Source: JBCCGE01 sp039029455 (lineage in GTDB: Bacteria > Pseudomonadota > Gammaproteobacteria > Arenicellales > Poriferihabitantaceae). From it: DNA of 49,857 bases. The stretch spans positions 1-49,857 of the forward strand of contig JBCCGE010000015.1 in assembly GCA_039029455.1 (NCBI GenBank), given 5' to 3'. Positions 16,338 through 25,544 of this stretch are shown piece by piece (position 1 is the stretch's first letter; the number at the start of each line of letters is the position of its first letter). Below the pieces are notes generated by a model that did not search any database, was not told the DNA's origin, and worked only from the letters and a program-made list of their open reading frames with translations. The translations under genes and the position numbers were made by a program.

Positions 16338-18104
16338 CTAGTATACGTCGCGCAAATAACGCTTTTCACGTTTCAAAGTATTGACGTATTCAATCGCTGC
16401 GTCATTATCTAAACCGCCAGCGGATTCGATTACCTGGAGCAACGCGGCATCGACATCCTTGGCCATACGCGTTGCATCGCCACACACATAGAAGTAACCA
16501 CCGTCTTCCAGCCATCTGAACAGGGCTTCCGCATGGCGGAGCATCCGGTGCTGAACGTAAATTTTATCGCTCTGATCTCTGGAAAACGCAAGGTCAAGGC
16601 GTGAGAGCACGCTATCTTCCGATAGGGCTGACAGTTCTTCCTCGTAGATAAAATCGCAATGACGATGTTGGTCGCCAAAAAACAGCCAGTTCTTTCCGCG
16701 GGCTCCGCGTTCGCGGCGCTCCTCCAGGAAAGCTCTAAACGGTGCAATCCCGGTACCCGGACCGACCATGATCACAGGGGCGTCGTTGTCTTCAGGAACC
16801 CTGAAGCTCTTGTTCCGTGAAACGAAGATACCGGCGGTATCATCGGCATCGGTGCAATCGGCCAGCCAGGTAGACGCGACTCCCCGGTGTTCACGTTTTG
16901 CGAACCGCCAACGAACCGCGGCAACCGTTAGATGGACTTCGCCGGGATGCGCCTTAGGGCTTGAAGAAATGGAATAAGCTCGATGCTGTAATGGCCGTAA
17001 CCAGCTGACGAACTCAGCGGGATCGACTTTACCCTCTGGCACCATATGCAGAAGATCAAGAGTATCGCGTCCCCAGAGAAACGACTCCAGCGCTTCTTTG
17101 TCACCATTGCGAACCACGTGACTGAATTCATCATGCTTCGCGCGCTGCTCGATCTGGGTGATGACATCACGCGATGGCGTCATAATCTCGAGTTGGTGGG
17201 TCAGCACGTTGGCCAGTGAATCGTCAAAGCCTTCCACCGGATCGTCCACTTCGGCGCCAAGCCGGTCTATCAACGCACCCACCAGACTGGTGTGGTTGAC
17301 GGGCATAACCCCCAGAGCATCACCCGCCTCGTATTCGATGCCACTGTCGCCCAGGTCGAAGGCGAAGTGACGAATTTCCTTGTCAGAGTCCTCTCCCGAA
17401 AGTAAACGATTTTCGATCACTTTCGATGGGAATGGATTTTTTCGCGTCCAGGAGGCTTCTTTCGATTTTGTGGGCGACGGGGCGACGGGTGTTTTTACAT
17501 CGCGGTCATCTGCAAGAGGAAGTGTATTGTTCAGCCATTCCGTTGCCGAATCTTCAAAATCAACGTCGCAGTCAATTCGAGCGGCAAGACGTTGCGCTCC
17601 CAGTTGTTCCATTCGCGTGTCAATCAGCTTCCCGGCGTGGCAGAAGTGTTCGTAACTGGTGTCTCCAAGGGCAAGTACCGCATAACGCAATTGCTCGAGT
17701 CGTGGCGCGGTTGTCGCGGAAAGTGCGTCCCAGAAAAGCTCGGCATTGTCCGGCATTTCACCCTCTCCGTAAGTCGATACGATGACAACCAGACGCTCCA
17801 TTGCCGTGAGTGCTTCCATCGACACCTCGTCGAGCGCCGCAACCTGTGGCGCAAACCCGCTGTTGTCCGCTAACTCCGCCGCTTCCTCGGCAACCTGTTC
17901 CGCGTTGCCGGTTTGAGTGCCAAACAGAATATTCAGCGACTGGGCCGCGCCGTCGCTCGCACCTGCGGCTGCTTCGATATCAAATAGTCTGGACTGGAGG
18001 CCCGTCAGATAGCCGTTGATCCATGCGCGCTGATCAATATTGAAGGGGGCGTCGTCCGGGATAAACGGCGCGTTTTTTAAGGTGTGTGGAGGCTGTGAAG
18101 ACAT
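16338..18104 (-). CDS. cysJ: CysJ-type NADPH diflavin reductase, predicted partner of the adjacent glutamate synthase
   Basis: This 588-residue protein has the complete CysJ architecture. A flavodoxin (FMN) domain at about residues 57-200 carries ILFGTQTGNAEQVAEE, VSTYGEGEMPDNAE and LGDTSYEHFC. A connecting/FAD domain carries RAYSISSSP. The NADPH domain carries MVGPGTGIAPFRAFLEE, and the protein ends in the CysJ-like KREKRYLRDVY. In sulfite reductase this protein passes electrons from NADPH through FAD and FMN to CysI. No CysI is present in the window. Instead the start lies 3 bases behind the stop of a GltB-like gene, so the two are almost certainly co-expressed. A role as electron donor to the glutamate synthase is inference from context. 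Confidence 0.9.
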   Translation of the reverse strand: MSSQPPHTLKNAPFIPDDAPFNIDQRAWINGYLTGLQSRLFDIEAAAGASDGAAQSLNILFGTQTGNAEQVAEEAAELADNSGFAPQVAALDEVSMEALTAMERLVVIVSTYGEGEMPDNAELFWDALSATTAPRLEQLRYAVLALGDTSYEHFCHAGKLIDTRMEQLGAQRLAARIDCDVDFEDSATEWLNNTLPLADDRDVKTPVAPSPTKSKEASWTRKNPFPSKVIENRLLSGEDSDKEIRHFAFDLGDSGIEYEAGDALGVMPVNHTSLVGALIDRLGAEVDDPVEGFDDSLANVLTHQLEIMTPSRDVITQIEQRAKHDEFSHVVRNGDKEALESFLWGRDTLDLLHMVPEGKVDPAEFVSWLRPLQHRAYSISSSPKAHPGEVHLTVAAVRWRFAKREHRGVASTWLADCTDADDTAGIFVSRNKSFRVPEDNDAPVIMVGPGTGIAPFRAFLEERRERGARGKNWLFFGDQHRHCDFIYEEELSALSEDSVLSRLDLAFSRDQSDKIYVQHRMLRHAEALFRWLEDGGYFYVCGDATRMAKDVDAALLQVIESAGGLDNDAAIEYVNTLKREKRYLRDVY

Positions 18105-18107
18105 CGC

Positions 18108-21100
18108 TTAACTCGCTCTGGCCGCCGCAAGTCGCTCCGGCAGTGCCTGCCCGGCAAATAATTCCGCAAAGCTGGGAAGGTGGCCGAGGCGTTCGAGGTT
18201 TTTACGTGTCTGGTCGATAATCCAACCGTACGTGCCCGGGCTGTCTATCGACCGCGCGTTTCGTAACGTCAGGGCCTCCTTGAAATCCCCAAGGCGTTTG
18301 TTTGCCACCAGTACTGCCAGACCCGAATCATCGTAGCCACCGAGCGCAACCCGCCCATGTTTGGCAAGGCGAGTCATCAGGTCAAAGTCTTTCGTCATTA
18401 CCAGATTGCGTGCAAGCAGCGCTGTTTCCGCTTTTTCCTTTAAACCGGGCCTTCGCTTTCTGATCACATCCAGCGCGGTATCCAGAACCGTCCAGTTGTT
18501 GATCAACTCGTACATCGTCTCGGAGTCCTGGCCATGCTGGGGAACGATTCCGTCAAGGACCGGAATATTGGTTTTCCATGCTGTCTTCAATCGAGTGATC
18601 TGGTGCTGTGCCAAAGCGACGGAAAGCTCTTCCAGCAACTCTTTGCGTGATTTGGCTGACAGAATTGCTTCTGCGTCCTGATACTGGAGCAGTGCGCGCG
18701 GCATTATCCATACAAAATGCTGGCGCTCATTGGCCCAGTTTTCCAACATTCGCTGTGCAAGCGCCGATCCCGTTGCGTTTACATGCCAGGTCAGCAAAAG
18801 CTGAATCGCATCTGCGTGCACTTCGGTCATGGGACCGCTACCGTCGACTTTGCCCACTATAACGGAGTCGTGACTGACAGCTGCATCAAACAGATCTTCG
18901 GGGTCGTACTGATAAGCGAAACCACCGGACATGCCGTTTCCAAACCCCTTTGAAAAGCGACCAATATTAAGTACAGCACCATTGGTCATGTATTCGCAGC
19001 AAAAATCACCGACACCCTCGATGACTGCAGTTGCGCCGGAGTTACGCACTGCGAATCGGTCTCCCGCCTGACCGTGAACAAATAGTCTGCCGCCGGTAGC
19101 GCCGAACAGTGCAAAGTTGCCAATAAGCACCTGATCACCCGCCGCACCTTCTCGCGCTCCTACGGGTGGATTGACGACAATTTCGCCGCCACATATGCCT
19201 TTGCCTACGCCGTCGTTGCAGGTACCACGATGATTCAGCACTATACCGTCGTTACAGAATGCACCAAAACTCTGGCCTGCTGCATGCGCAGTTTCAATGC
19301 AGATGCTACGAGGCGCAAGATAGCGCCGATTGCGCTCATCCTTAAGCACGGCTGGTGCGGAAAGATCACGGGCTGAATGATTGAGTAGTCGTTCGATATC
19401 GATACTAAGCTGGCCGCCGACACTCTTATTGCTGGTGTTTAGCTTCACTCCCTCAATCAGCACTTCAGACTGCTGCCTGACGAACAGAGCCTCGTGCACC
19501 TTTTCCATCAGAAAATCATCGACGGAAAAGTCGCGCTCAAGATAGGTCGGATTCTCGACCTGAACCTCCGGTACCTGAACCAGCATGTCGCGCACATTAA
19601 GCTGGCCCACAGAGGCCGGATGATCAAGCAGGTGGAGAAGGTCGGCTCGACCACGCGCCTCATCAAGTGAACGAAAACCAAGTTTCGCTAATACTTCGCG
19701 AACTTCGTGTCCAATGTTCAACAGATACTGGGCCAAAGCGCGCGGATCGCCGTCGAAACTTTCCGCGTTGGTTGTGAGGCCGGCAGGGCACTTGATGTTG
19801 CAGTTTTTTGCCATCACACATTTCAGCATCATCAGTGCTGTGGTGCCGAATTCAAACGAGTCGCCACCGAGCAGGCTCGCTTTAACAACATCTGAGCCGG
19901 TCTGCATAGCGCCAGAACAGCGCAGCGTGACCTTCCGTCGAATGCCGTTGGTACACAGGGCCTGATGGACTTCTGCGATGCCGAGTTCAGCTGCGCGTCC
20001 GGTGTATTTGAGCGATGTAACCGACGCTGCTCCGGTGCCACCGGTGCCGCCTGCGACGTTAATAACGTCGGCGCCAGCCTTGGCTACTCCAACTGCAATC
20101 GTGCCAATGCCTTCAGAACTGACCAGTTTAACGATCACGCGCACTCTTGCCGCTTTGGCGTCATGGATTAACTGGGCCAGATCTTCGATTGAGTAGGTAT
20201 CGTGATGCGGCGGTGGTGAAATCAATTCGACGCCAGGAGTGCCGCCACGTGCCGCGGCAATCTCTACCGTAACTTTTTGTCCAGGGAGCTGCCCGCCTTC
20301 GCCTGGTTTAGCTCCCTGTCCAATTTTGATTTCTATTTCTTCAAGTTTGGGGTCCGCCAGATAGCCTGCCCAAACGCCAAAACGTCCCGAGGCAAACTGC
20401 TTAATTCGACTGGCGCGTAAAGTGCCATAGCGGGAGAGATGTTCACCACCTTCACCGCAATTGGAGAGTCCACCCACCATGTTGGTGCCATGGGCAACAG
20501 CTTCATGCGCGGTTGCTACAAGTGCGCCATGAGACATTGCTCCGGATGCAAGACGGCGAGTGATTTCAGACGCAGGCTGCACTTCGTCGAGCGCTATAGG
20601 ATCGCGTGTGGTACGGATGCGAGACAGATAGTCTTCGGCCATGCCGGTAACGTTTATCCAAAGTGCCTTTTTTTCTATAGTGAAGCTAACCACATCGCTG
20701 CCGAATCTTTCCTCAAGTGTCTGCACCAGCGCATCGAGTCGATACAGGTCGTTCGCCTTTGGGCCGGTCAGGGTAATTCGGTATTCACCGTTGTCGAGAG
20801 ATTCAACCCGCAGGCCGCGAATAACAAAATCGCGATTGCCTGCCCGATTAAACAGCATCATTTCGCGTTTAATGTCGGCTGCCTTTTCGAGGTAGGTGAT
20901 ATCCGCTGGAAATGCCAGCACATCGCGCAGAGCGGCCGGTCGTTTGTGCCGTTCGTCGGCCATCGCTCGGGAAAACGCGCGGTAGCCGGGAGTCATTTCA
21001 AACCCGTCGATCTGTTCCGGACTGAGTGCATCGAAGCTGGTGTTGGCGTACCCGGTTTCAGTAATGTCAAACGCATCATCGAGCTGCTTCAGGGTCAGCA

Positions 21101-23582
21101 GTCTTAAAGCCTCGACGTCTTCCTGATCTTCAGGGAATACAATGGATTCTTCGGTCATGTCGACGAAGCCCCTTACCGCCATGGTTCCGTAGGAATGTCC
21201 TGCGCCCTCTGCGCGCTCTTTAAACAGACCCAGTATCGGTACATCCGACTCCGTGTCAATCGACAGAGCGCGCTGATGCCAGTCCACAACGGATTGCGCC
21301 ACGCTGTCGAAACGCACACCGCCAACCGGAGCGTGCATATTTGGCAGGTATCGGTGCAGCACCGGATCACTGGTATCAAGGAAGTTGGGTTCAAAAAACT
21401 CACCCCCGGAATAGCTCTCTACCGTGCACAGGCCCACCTTGCCCATGGTTTTCATCAGGGCCTTTTCTGAAGCCTTGGCGAATTTCAGGAAGGCAGCAGC
21501 CGGGTCCGCAGAAAACTTCTCCTCGGCACGCATTCGGACGGCCAGCGCATACACCGCGCTGGCACCAAAGCCCAGTGCGCAGGCGATATGATGAGACGAT
21601 GCGATTTGTCCGCTTTCGACAATCAACGAAACTCTGAGACGCAGGCCTTCCTCAATCAGACGCTGGTTTACAGCGGATACGGCCAGAGTCATGGGCATCG
21701 CTGCCAGACGCTGAGTGATCTGGCGATCCGACAGAATAGCAATACCGCCCTCTTCGCGAGCGAACTCGATAACGTCATTCGCAAGATCGTCGATGGCGCG
21801 CACCATATCCGCTTCATTGGTCTTCGCATCATCGAGCACGGTCTCATAGAGCATGTCGAACGACTTCCATGGCGTGTGTTTTTGCATTTTGATGCGAATG
21901 ATCGACTGAATAGTCAGCACCGGAGAATCCACTACGATCTGTTTGTGACCGGTCAGTCCCCCGTGCGGTTTCTCACCAAGTGCGACCCGCAGTGTCATAC
22001 CGTCGGCTTCTCTGATCGAATCCAGAGGTGGATTAGTGACCTGGGCGAAGCGCTGACTGAAGTACTTGGCGACTCCGCCTTCATTGTCACTCAGTGCGTT
22101 AATGGCGTTCCCATATCCCATCGCTGATACTTTCTCACTGCCATCGGTAAGCATGGGATCCATGAGGAATTTAAAACTCTCCTGATTGTGCGTGTAGGCA
22201 ACATATCGACCCGATATTGTGAGATCGCCATGATAGGCGCGGGCTTTGTCCGCATCTTCAGGTGAAGGATCAGGCAAATCATCGATACTGACCTGAGCCT
22301 GAGCAAGAAAATCTGAATAATTGGCTTCAAGTGCCAGTTTTTCCAGCGCTTCGTGCGTTTCGTAAATGCGCATTTCTGCGTGATCAAAATACAGCATGCC
22401 TCCCGCCTCAATACGTCCGTATCGAAGTACCTCCGCAGGCGAGAATTCAATCTGACCGGCTTCTGACATGACGGCGAGATAATCTTCGGTCTCAACCGAT
22501 CGCAGCGGTCTGAGCCCCAAACGATCCAGACGCGCGCCAACGACACGACCATTGCCGAACACGAGTGCGGCCGGACCGTCGTTTTTTTCCTCGTAGAGGG
22601 AGAAATAAGCGAGCATATCGCGAACCGGTGCAGACAGGCTGGTGTCGTTTTCCCAGGCCGGCGGCATCATCGAAACCACTGCCGCCACCAGATCCATGCC
22701 CTCGGCAAACACTCGGGCGTTCAGGGTCTGGTCCAATCGACAGCTGTCCGACTGGCCGCTGGGGCGGATGATTGCCTTGCTCTTAGCCATCGCCACCGCA
22801 GTTTCCGACAGCCGGTTTTTCTTGTCGGTATTGAGCTCTCCATTGTGAGCTATGAGCCGGAAAGGCTGCGCCATGGAAGGATGCGGGTCGGTGTTAGTGG
22901 AGAACCGTGTGTGAAAAAACAAGGTACGGACCTTGTGATCCGGATCGATCAGATCCTCAAAATATGGAATTAACTCCCATGAATTCAGGCGGCCTTTTAA
23001 TACCTGAGTATGCACCGACAGCGAGAGCGGGTAGAGACCGCTCAACTCAGCATTCGTATACGCAACTGCTTCAATAGACAGCAGCGCTTCGTGCACCAGG
23101 CGATCAATGGTTGCAGCATCTGCATCGTGTGGTGTTGTAAAGACCCACTGCATAATGGGAAGCTGAAGCTTTATACCGCGAGGCTCAATAGCATCCTGAT
23201 TCACAGCGACATCGCGGCGCAACAGAATGTTCATGCCGGCTTCATTCAGCGCGCGCTCGACCAGTGCAATAGCATCGTCATACTGTTGCGGGTCACCTGG
23301 CATGAAGAAATTCCCAACACCAAATGCTCCGGGTGTCAGCGTCTGATCAGTGAGACGAGAAAAAAATGCGGCAGACAAATCAACCGTAATGCCGGCGCCA
23401 TCACCGACGCCCTCTGATGACATACCGCCACGGTGAGGAACCGCGCACAAGGCTTCATGACCCTTGTCGATTACATCGTGGGTTTGCACGCCGTCTTTTC
23501 GCGTAATGAATCCCACACCACACGCACTGTGTTCGAGTGAGTGGTTATATAACCCCGTCGACGATGTATCTTTTGAATTCAA
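18108..23582 (-). CDS. gltB: Enlarged glutamate synthase large subunit (GltB-like), 1824 residues
   Basis: This protein has the full GltB domain order. An N-terminal glutamine amidotransferase follows the nucleophile C21 (SACGVGFI, after removal of a 20-residue leader). The central domain and the FMN barrel (from about residue 996; SGAMSHGAL, AKPGEGGQLPG, HHDTYSIEDLAQLI, AGGTGGTGA) follow, then a cysteine cluster C1255-x5-C1261-x3-C1265 and the beta-helix rich in GG repeats. Canonical GltB has about 1480-1520 residues and a C-x5-C-x4-C cluster. The extra length is an insertion of about 100 residues (about 896-995) before the FMN domain and a C-terminal extension (about 1640-1824). The start is TTG with the Shine-Dalgarno AAGGA six bases upstream. 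GltD is not nearby; a diflavin reductase follows 3 bases downstream. Confidence 0.92.
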   Translation of the reverse strand: MNSKDTSSTGLYNHSLEHSACGVGFITRKDGVQTHDVIDKGHEALCAVPHRGGMSSEGVGDGAGITVDLSAAFFSRLTDQTLTPGAFGVGNFFMPGDPQQYDDAIALVERALNEAGMNILLRRDVAVNQDAIEPRGIKLQLPIMQWVFTTPHDADAATIDRLVHEALLSIEAVAYTNAELSGLYPLSLSVHTQVLKGRLNSWELIPYFEDLIDPDHKVRTLFFHTRFSTNTDPHPSMAQPFRLIAHNGELNTDKKNRLSETAVAMAKSKAIIRPSGQSDSCRLDQTLNARVFAEGMDLVAAVVSMMPPAWENDTSLSAPVRDMLAYFSLYEEKNDGPAALVFGNGRVVGARLDRLGLRPLRSVETEDYLAVMSEAGQIEFSPAEVLRYGRIEAGGMLYFDHAEMRIYETHEALEKLALEANYSDFLAQAQVSIDDLPDPSPEDADKARAYHGDLTISGRYVAYTHNQESFKFLMDPMLTDGSEKVSAMGYGNAINALSDNEGGVAKYFSQRFAQVTNPPLDSIREADGMTLRVALGEKPHGGLTGHKQIVVDSPVLTIQSIIRIKMQKHTPWKSFDMLYETVLDDAKTNEADMVRAIDDLANDVIEFAREEGGIAILSDRQITQRLAAMPMTLAVSAVNQRLIEEGLRLRVSLIVESGQIASSHHIACALGFGASAVYALAVRMRAEEKFSADPAAAFLKFAKASEKALMKTMGKVGLCTVESYSGGEFFEPNFLDTSDPVLHRYLPNMHAPVGGVRFDSVAQSVVDWHQRALSIDTESDVPILGLFKERAEGAGHSYGTMAVRGFVDMTEESIVFPEDQEDVEALRLLTLKQLDDAFDITETGYANTSFDALSPEQIDGFEMTPGYRAFSRAMADERHKRPAALRDVLAFPADITYLEKAADIKREMMLFNRAGNRDFVIRGLRVESLDNGEYRITLTGPKANDLYRLDALVQTLEERFGSDVVSFTIEKKALWINVTGMAEDYLSRIRTTRDPIALDEVQPASEITRRLASGAMSHGALVATAHEAVAHGTNMVGGLSNCGEGGEHLSRYGTLRASRIKQFASGRFGVWAGYLADPKLEEIEIKIGQGAKPGEGGQLPGQKVTVEIAAARGGTPGVELISPPPHHDTYSIEDLAQLIHDAKAARVRVIVKLVSSEGIGTIAVGVAKAGADVINVAGGTGGTGAASVTSLKYTGRAAELGIAEVHQALCTNGIRRKVTLRCSGAMQTGSDVVKASLLGGDSFEFGTTALMMLKCVMAKNCNIKCPAGLTTNAESFDGDPRALAQYLLNIGHEVREVLAKLGFRSLDEARGRADLLHLLDHPASVGQLNVRDMLVQVPEVQVENPTYLERDFSVDDFLMEKVHEALFVRQQSEVLIEGVKLNTSNKSVGGQLSIDIERLLNHSARDLSAPAVLKDERNRRYLAPRSICIETAHAAGQSFGAFCNDGIVLNHRGTCNDGVGKGICGGEIVVNPPVGAREGAAGDQVLIGNFALFGATGGRLFVHGQAGDRFAVRNSGATAVIEGVGDFCCEYMTNGAVLNIGRFSKGFGNGMSGGFAYQYDPEDLFDAAVSHDSVIVGKVDGSGPMTEVHADAIQLLLTWHVNATGSALAQRMLENWANERQHFVWIMPRALLQYQDAEAILSAKSRKELLEELSVALAQHQITRLKTAWKTNIPVLDGIVPQHGQDSETMYELINNWTVLDTALDVIRKRRPGLKEKAETALLARNLVMTKDFDLMTRLAKHGRVALGGYDDSGLAVLVANKRLGDFKEALTLRNARSIDSPGTYGWIIDQTRKNLERLGHLPSFAELFAGQALPERLAAARAS

Positions 23583-24005
23583 ATGTATTCCTTCCGAGTC
23601 CCCGGCTTATCATCGCTTCAAATGAGTGATGGAAACGCGATCAATCTCGCTAACCGACCAGCCTCAAAGATTTGTTGCGCTGACTTCTGAAAATACTGAT
23701 CGCAAATACAATGCGCCGAGCCAGATCACCCCAACGTCCAGAGGCAACTCTCCTGTTGGGTAACCGAGTGGTCAGGAGGGGTGCAAAGACGAGATACCAA
23801 AGATAAGTATATGAAATATATCATAATTGCTGAAATTCAGCACGAGCGACTTGAGAACCTGTGCGCCCAGATGGTGGCCTCGTAATCTAAAAATTAAGAT
23901 CAGCTGAGTTTCAAATCCAGATCTAATCCATCTCGATTAAGCTAACCTTGTTGGCTGCTGCAGAGATTTTGCGGCCCCATTTTATTTTTGGATATTGGTG
24001 AAACA
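23583..24005. other. 423-base intergenic region upstream of the glutamate synthase gene
   Basis: I see no gene here. The ribosome binding site AAGGA for the glutamate synthase lies within the first 15 bases, on the minus strand. An AT-rich patch around 23805-23830 could hold its promoter. A short tRNA-like string near 23755-23775 does not fold into a cloverleaf. Confidence 0.5.
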
Positions 24006-25253
24006 CTATGACCCCGAACCTGCAACATCACTCCTGTATTCGTCCAGAACCTCTGCCATCAGTTGGATATCGTGTTCAAAGGTCTCCGGAAGCAGTGGGC
24101 CGAAGCTGAATCGAAACATATTCATGTAGGGACTGGTGTAGCTTGGGTCCTTCGAATGGGGTCTACCCATATCGCAATCCCGACCCGCAAGGATGGCGGC
24201 GCCGCGTGAGTACAGTCGCCGGTTGAACTCGTCGCAATTGAGCCCATCCGGCAACTTCATCCAGTGATAGAAACCACCGTTGCCGGTAAACACGTCAAGC
24301 CCCATATCTTCAAAGGCTTTGCCATAGCGTTTTCGCTGCCAGTTATAGTGCTCTTCAATGGCACTGCGCTGTTGTTTAACTCGTTCCGGTTCAAACAATT
24401 TCACCGCATACAACTGGCTGGGATGAGAGACTCCGCCCATACCGAATGAGCTGAAGTTCGAGAGTTTTTCGATATTCGCCTTTGATGCGATGATCCAGCC
24501 GATCCGTATGCCGGGACTCTGCAAACCTTTGGTGCACGCTCCGGACAAAAAGACATTGGAATTGTCGAGATCGCTCACATATTCCAGCCCGCTGACTGAA
24601 GGTGAGTGATACATTTCATAGGCTTCATCGAGCAGAATCCCGTTTTTAGATTCTTCGGCCATGCTGATTAATTCTTTCAGCTCATCTCCTGCCCGCGCAT
24701 GTCCCGTAGGATTCCCCGGGTTGGAGATAACCGGGAACAGTCTGGTTTTGTGGTTCAAACCGCTGCGATCGAAATATTCGGCATTTTCCGGATGAAAGTT
24801 GTTCTCCGGCGACATCGGTACGGTTTTCCAGTCGGCGCCAGCGAGGGTCATAATGTCCAGATAGGCTGGCCATTCGACATTGCCTATTCGAATCTGTACA
24901 TCCTTCTTCAACATGGATATTACGGTGAAGATGCCCGGGCGGCCGCCGGCAAAAATCATCACATTATCCGGAGTGATATTCGATCGGTAATAAGTGTTGT
25001 AGTAGTCAACGATGGTGTCACGCAGTAACGGATGTCCCCAGGCCTTGGGATAGAACCGGTCTTCCCACGTAACCTCCACCTCGGACGGAAGTTCGGGACC
25101 ACCAAATTTTTCCAATGGGGTTGTCAGCGGGAAACCCTGGGACCAGGGGTGAGTGCCCTCTGAACCCATAAATTCACCGAATGTATCTTTGAAGGCATAA
25201 AGCGTTTCGTAGATGCCCATCGGAGGTACATCATCAACAAGAAATGAGGTCAT
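24006..25253 (-). CDS. PLP-dependent aminotransferase, class I/II fold
   Basis: This is a 415-residue fold-type I aminotransferase, cytoplasmic. The pyridoxal-binding region shows FAGGRPGIFTVISML, the substrate/PLP block NPGNPTGHARAG, the aspartate in ILLDEAYEMY, the Schiff-base lysine in SGACTKGLQSPGIRIGW and the C-terminal arginine in NMFRFSFGP. The specific substrate is not evident. It is transcribed alone; a perfect 9-1-9 palindrome lies 37-55 bases upstream of the start codon. The neighbouring glutamate synthase gene on the same strand would supply the usual amino donor. Confidence 0.87.
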   Translation of the reverse strand: MTSFLVDDVPPMGIYETLYAFKDTFGEFMGSEGTHPWSQGFPLTTPLEKFGGPELPSEVEVTWEDRFYPKAWGHPLLRDTIVDYYNTYYRSNITPDNVMIFAGGRPGIFTVISMLKKDVQIRIGNVEWPAYLDIMTLAGADWKTVPMSPENNFHPENAEYFDRSGLNHKTRLFPVISNPGNPTGHARAGDELKELISMAEESKNGILLDEAYEMYHSPSVSGLEYVSDLDNSNVFLSGACTKGLQSPGIRIGWIIASKANIEKLSNFSSFGMGGVSHPSQLYAVKLFEPERVKQQRSAIEEHYNWQRKRYGKAFEDMGLDVFTGNGGFYHWMKLPDGLNCDEFNRRLYSRGAAILAGRDCDMGRPHSKDPSYTSPYMNMFRFSFGPLLPETFEHDIQLMAEVLDEYRSDVAGSGS

Positions 25254-25289
25254 AATTTTTTGCGCGGCTGCAGTTTTTGTTTGTGATTT

Positions 25290-25308
25290 CCCATGACCTG
25301 GTCATGGG
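25290..25308. promoter_or_regulatory. Perfect 9-1-9 palindrome upstream of the aminotransferase gene
   Basis: The arms CCCATGACC (25290-25298) and GGTCATGGG (25300-25308) are exact reverse complements around a single T. It lies 37 to 55 bases upstream of the aminotransferase ATG, the normal place for an operator. The regulator is unknown. Confidence 0.6.
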
Positions 25309-25457
25309 ATTGAGTTTGTATGTTCAAACTACGGCTTCAGATCAGCACCTAAGTACGCGGAACCGCCTGTCGTTCGAATACTCGCGTGGTGCCGAACACA
25401 ATGGTATTAGTCACCATACTTTCGGCTATTAGTATACCGTCAGTGTGCAGATGCGGA

Positions 25458-25498
25458 CACACCTGAAGTGCAGACGGAGGGTCCGCGCTTCAGGTGTG
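25458..25498 (-). terminator. Hairpin between the znuA-like and aminotransferase genes
   Basis: The arms CACACCTGAAG (25458-25468) and CTTCAGGTGTG (25488-25498) are perfect 11-bp reverse complements around a 19-base spacer, about 46 bases past the znuA-like stop. No T-run follows on the minus strand, so it could be a terminator of the factor-dependent kind or a 3' stabiliser. Confidence 0.5.
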
Positions 25499-25544
25499 CG
25501 ATCATTCGATTCAGAATTCCGTTCTGTCAGTGTTCTCGGGAACG

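Noticed and set aside
16338..18104. Interpretation as a sulfite reductase operon
   Set aside because: No CysI or other sulfate assimilation gene is adjacent; the only coupled gene is the glutamate synthase.
23750..23780. tRNA-like string (GAGTGGTCAGG) upstream of the glutamate synthase gene
   Set aside because: No acceptor stem, anticodon arm or T-arm can be built around it.
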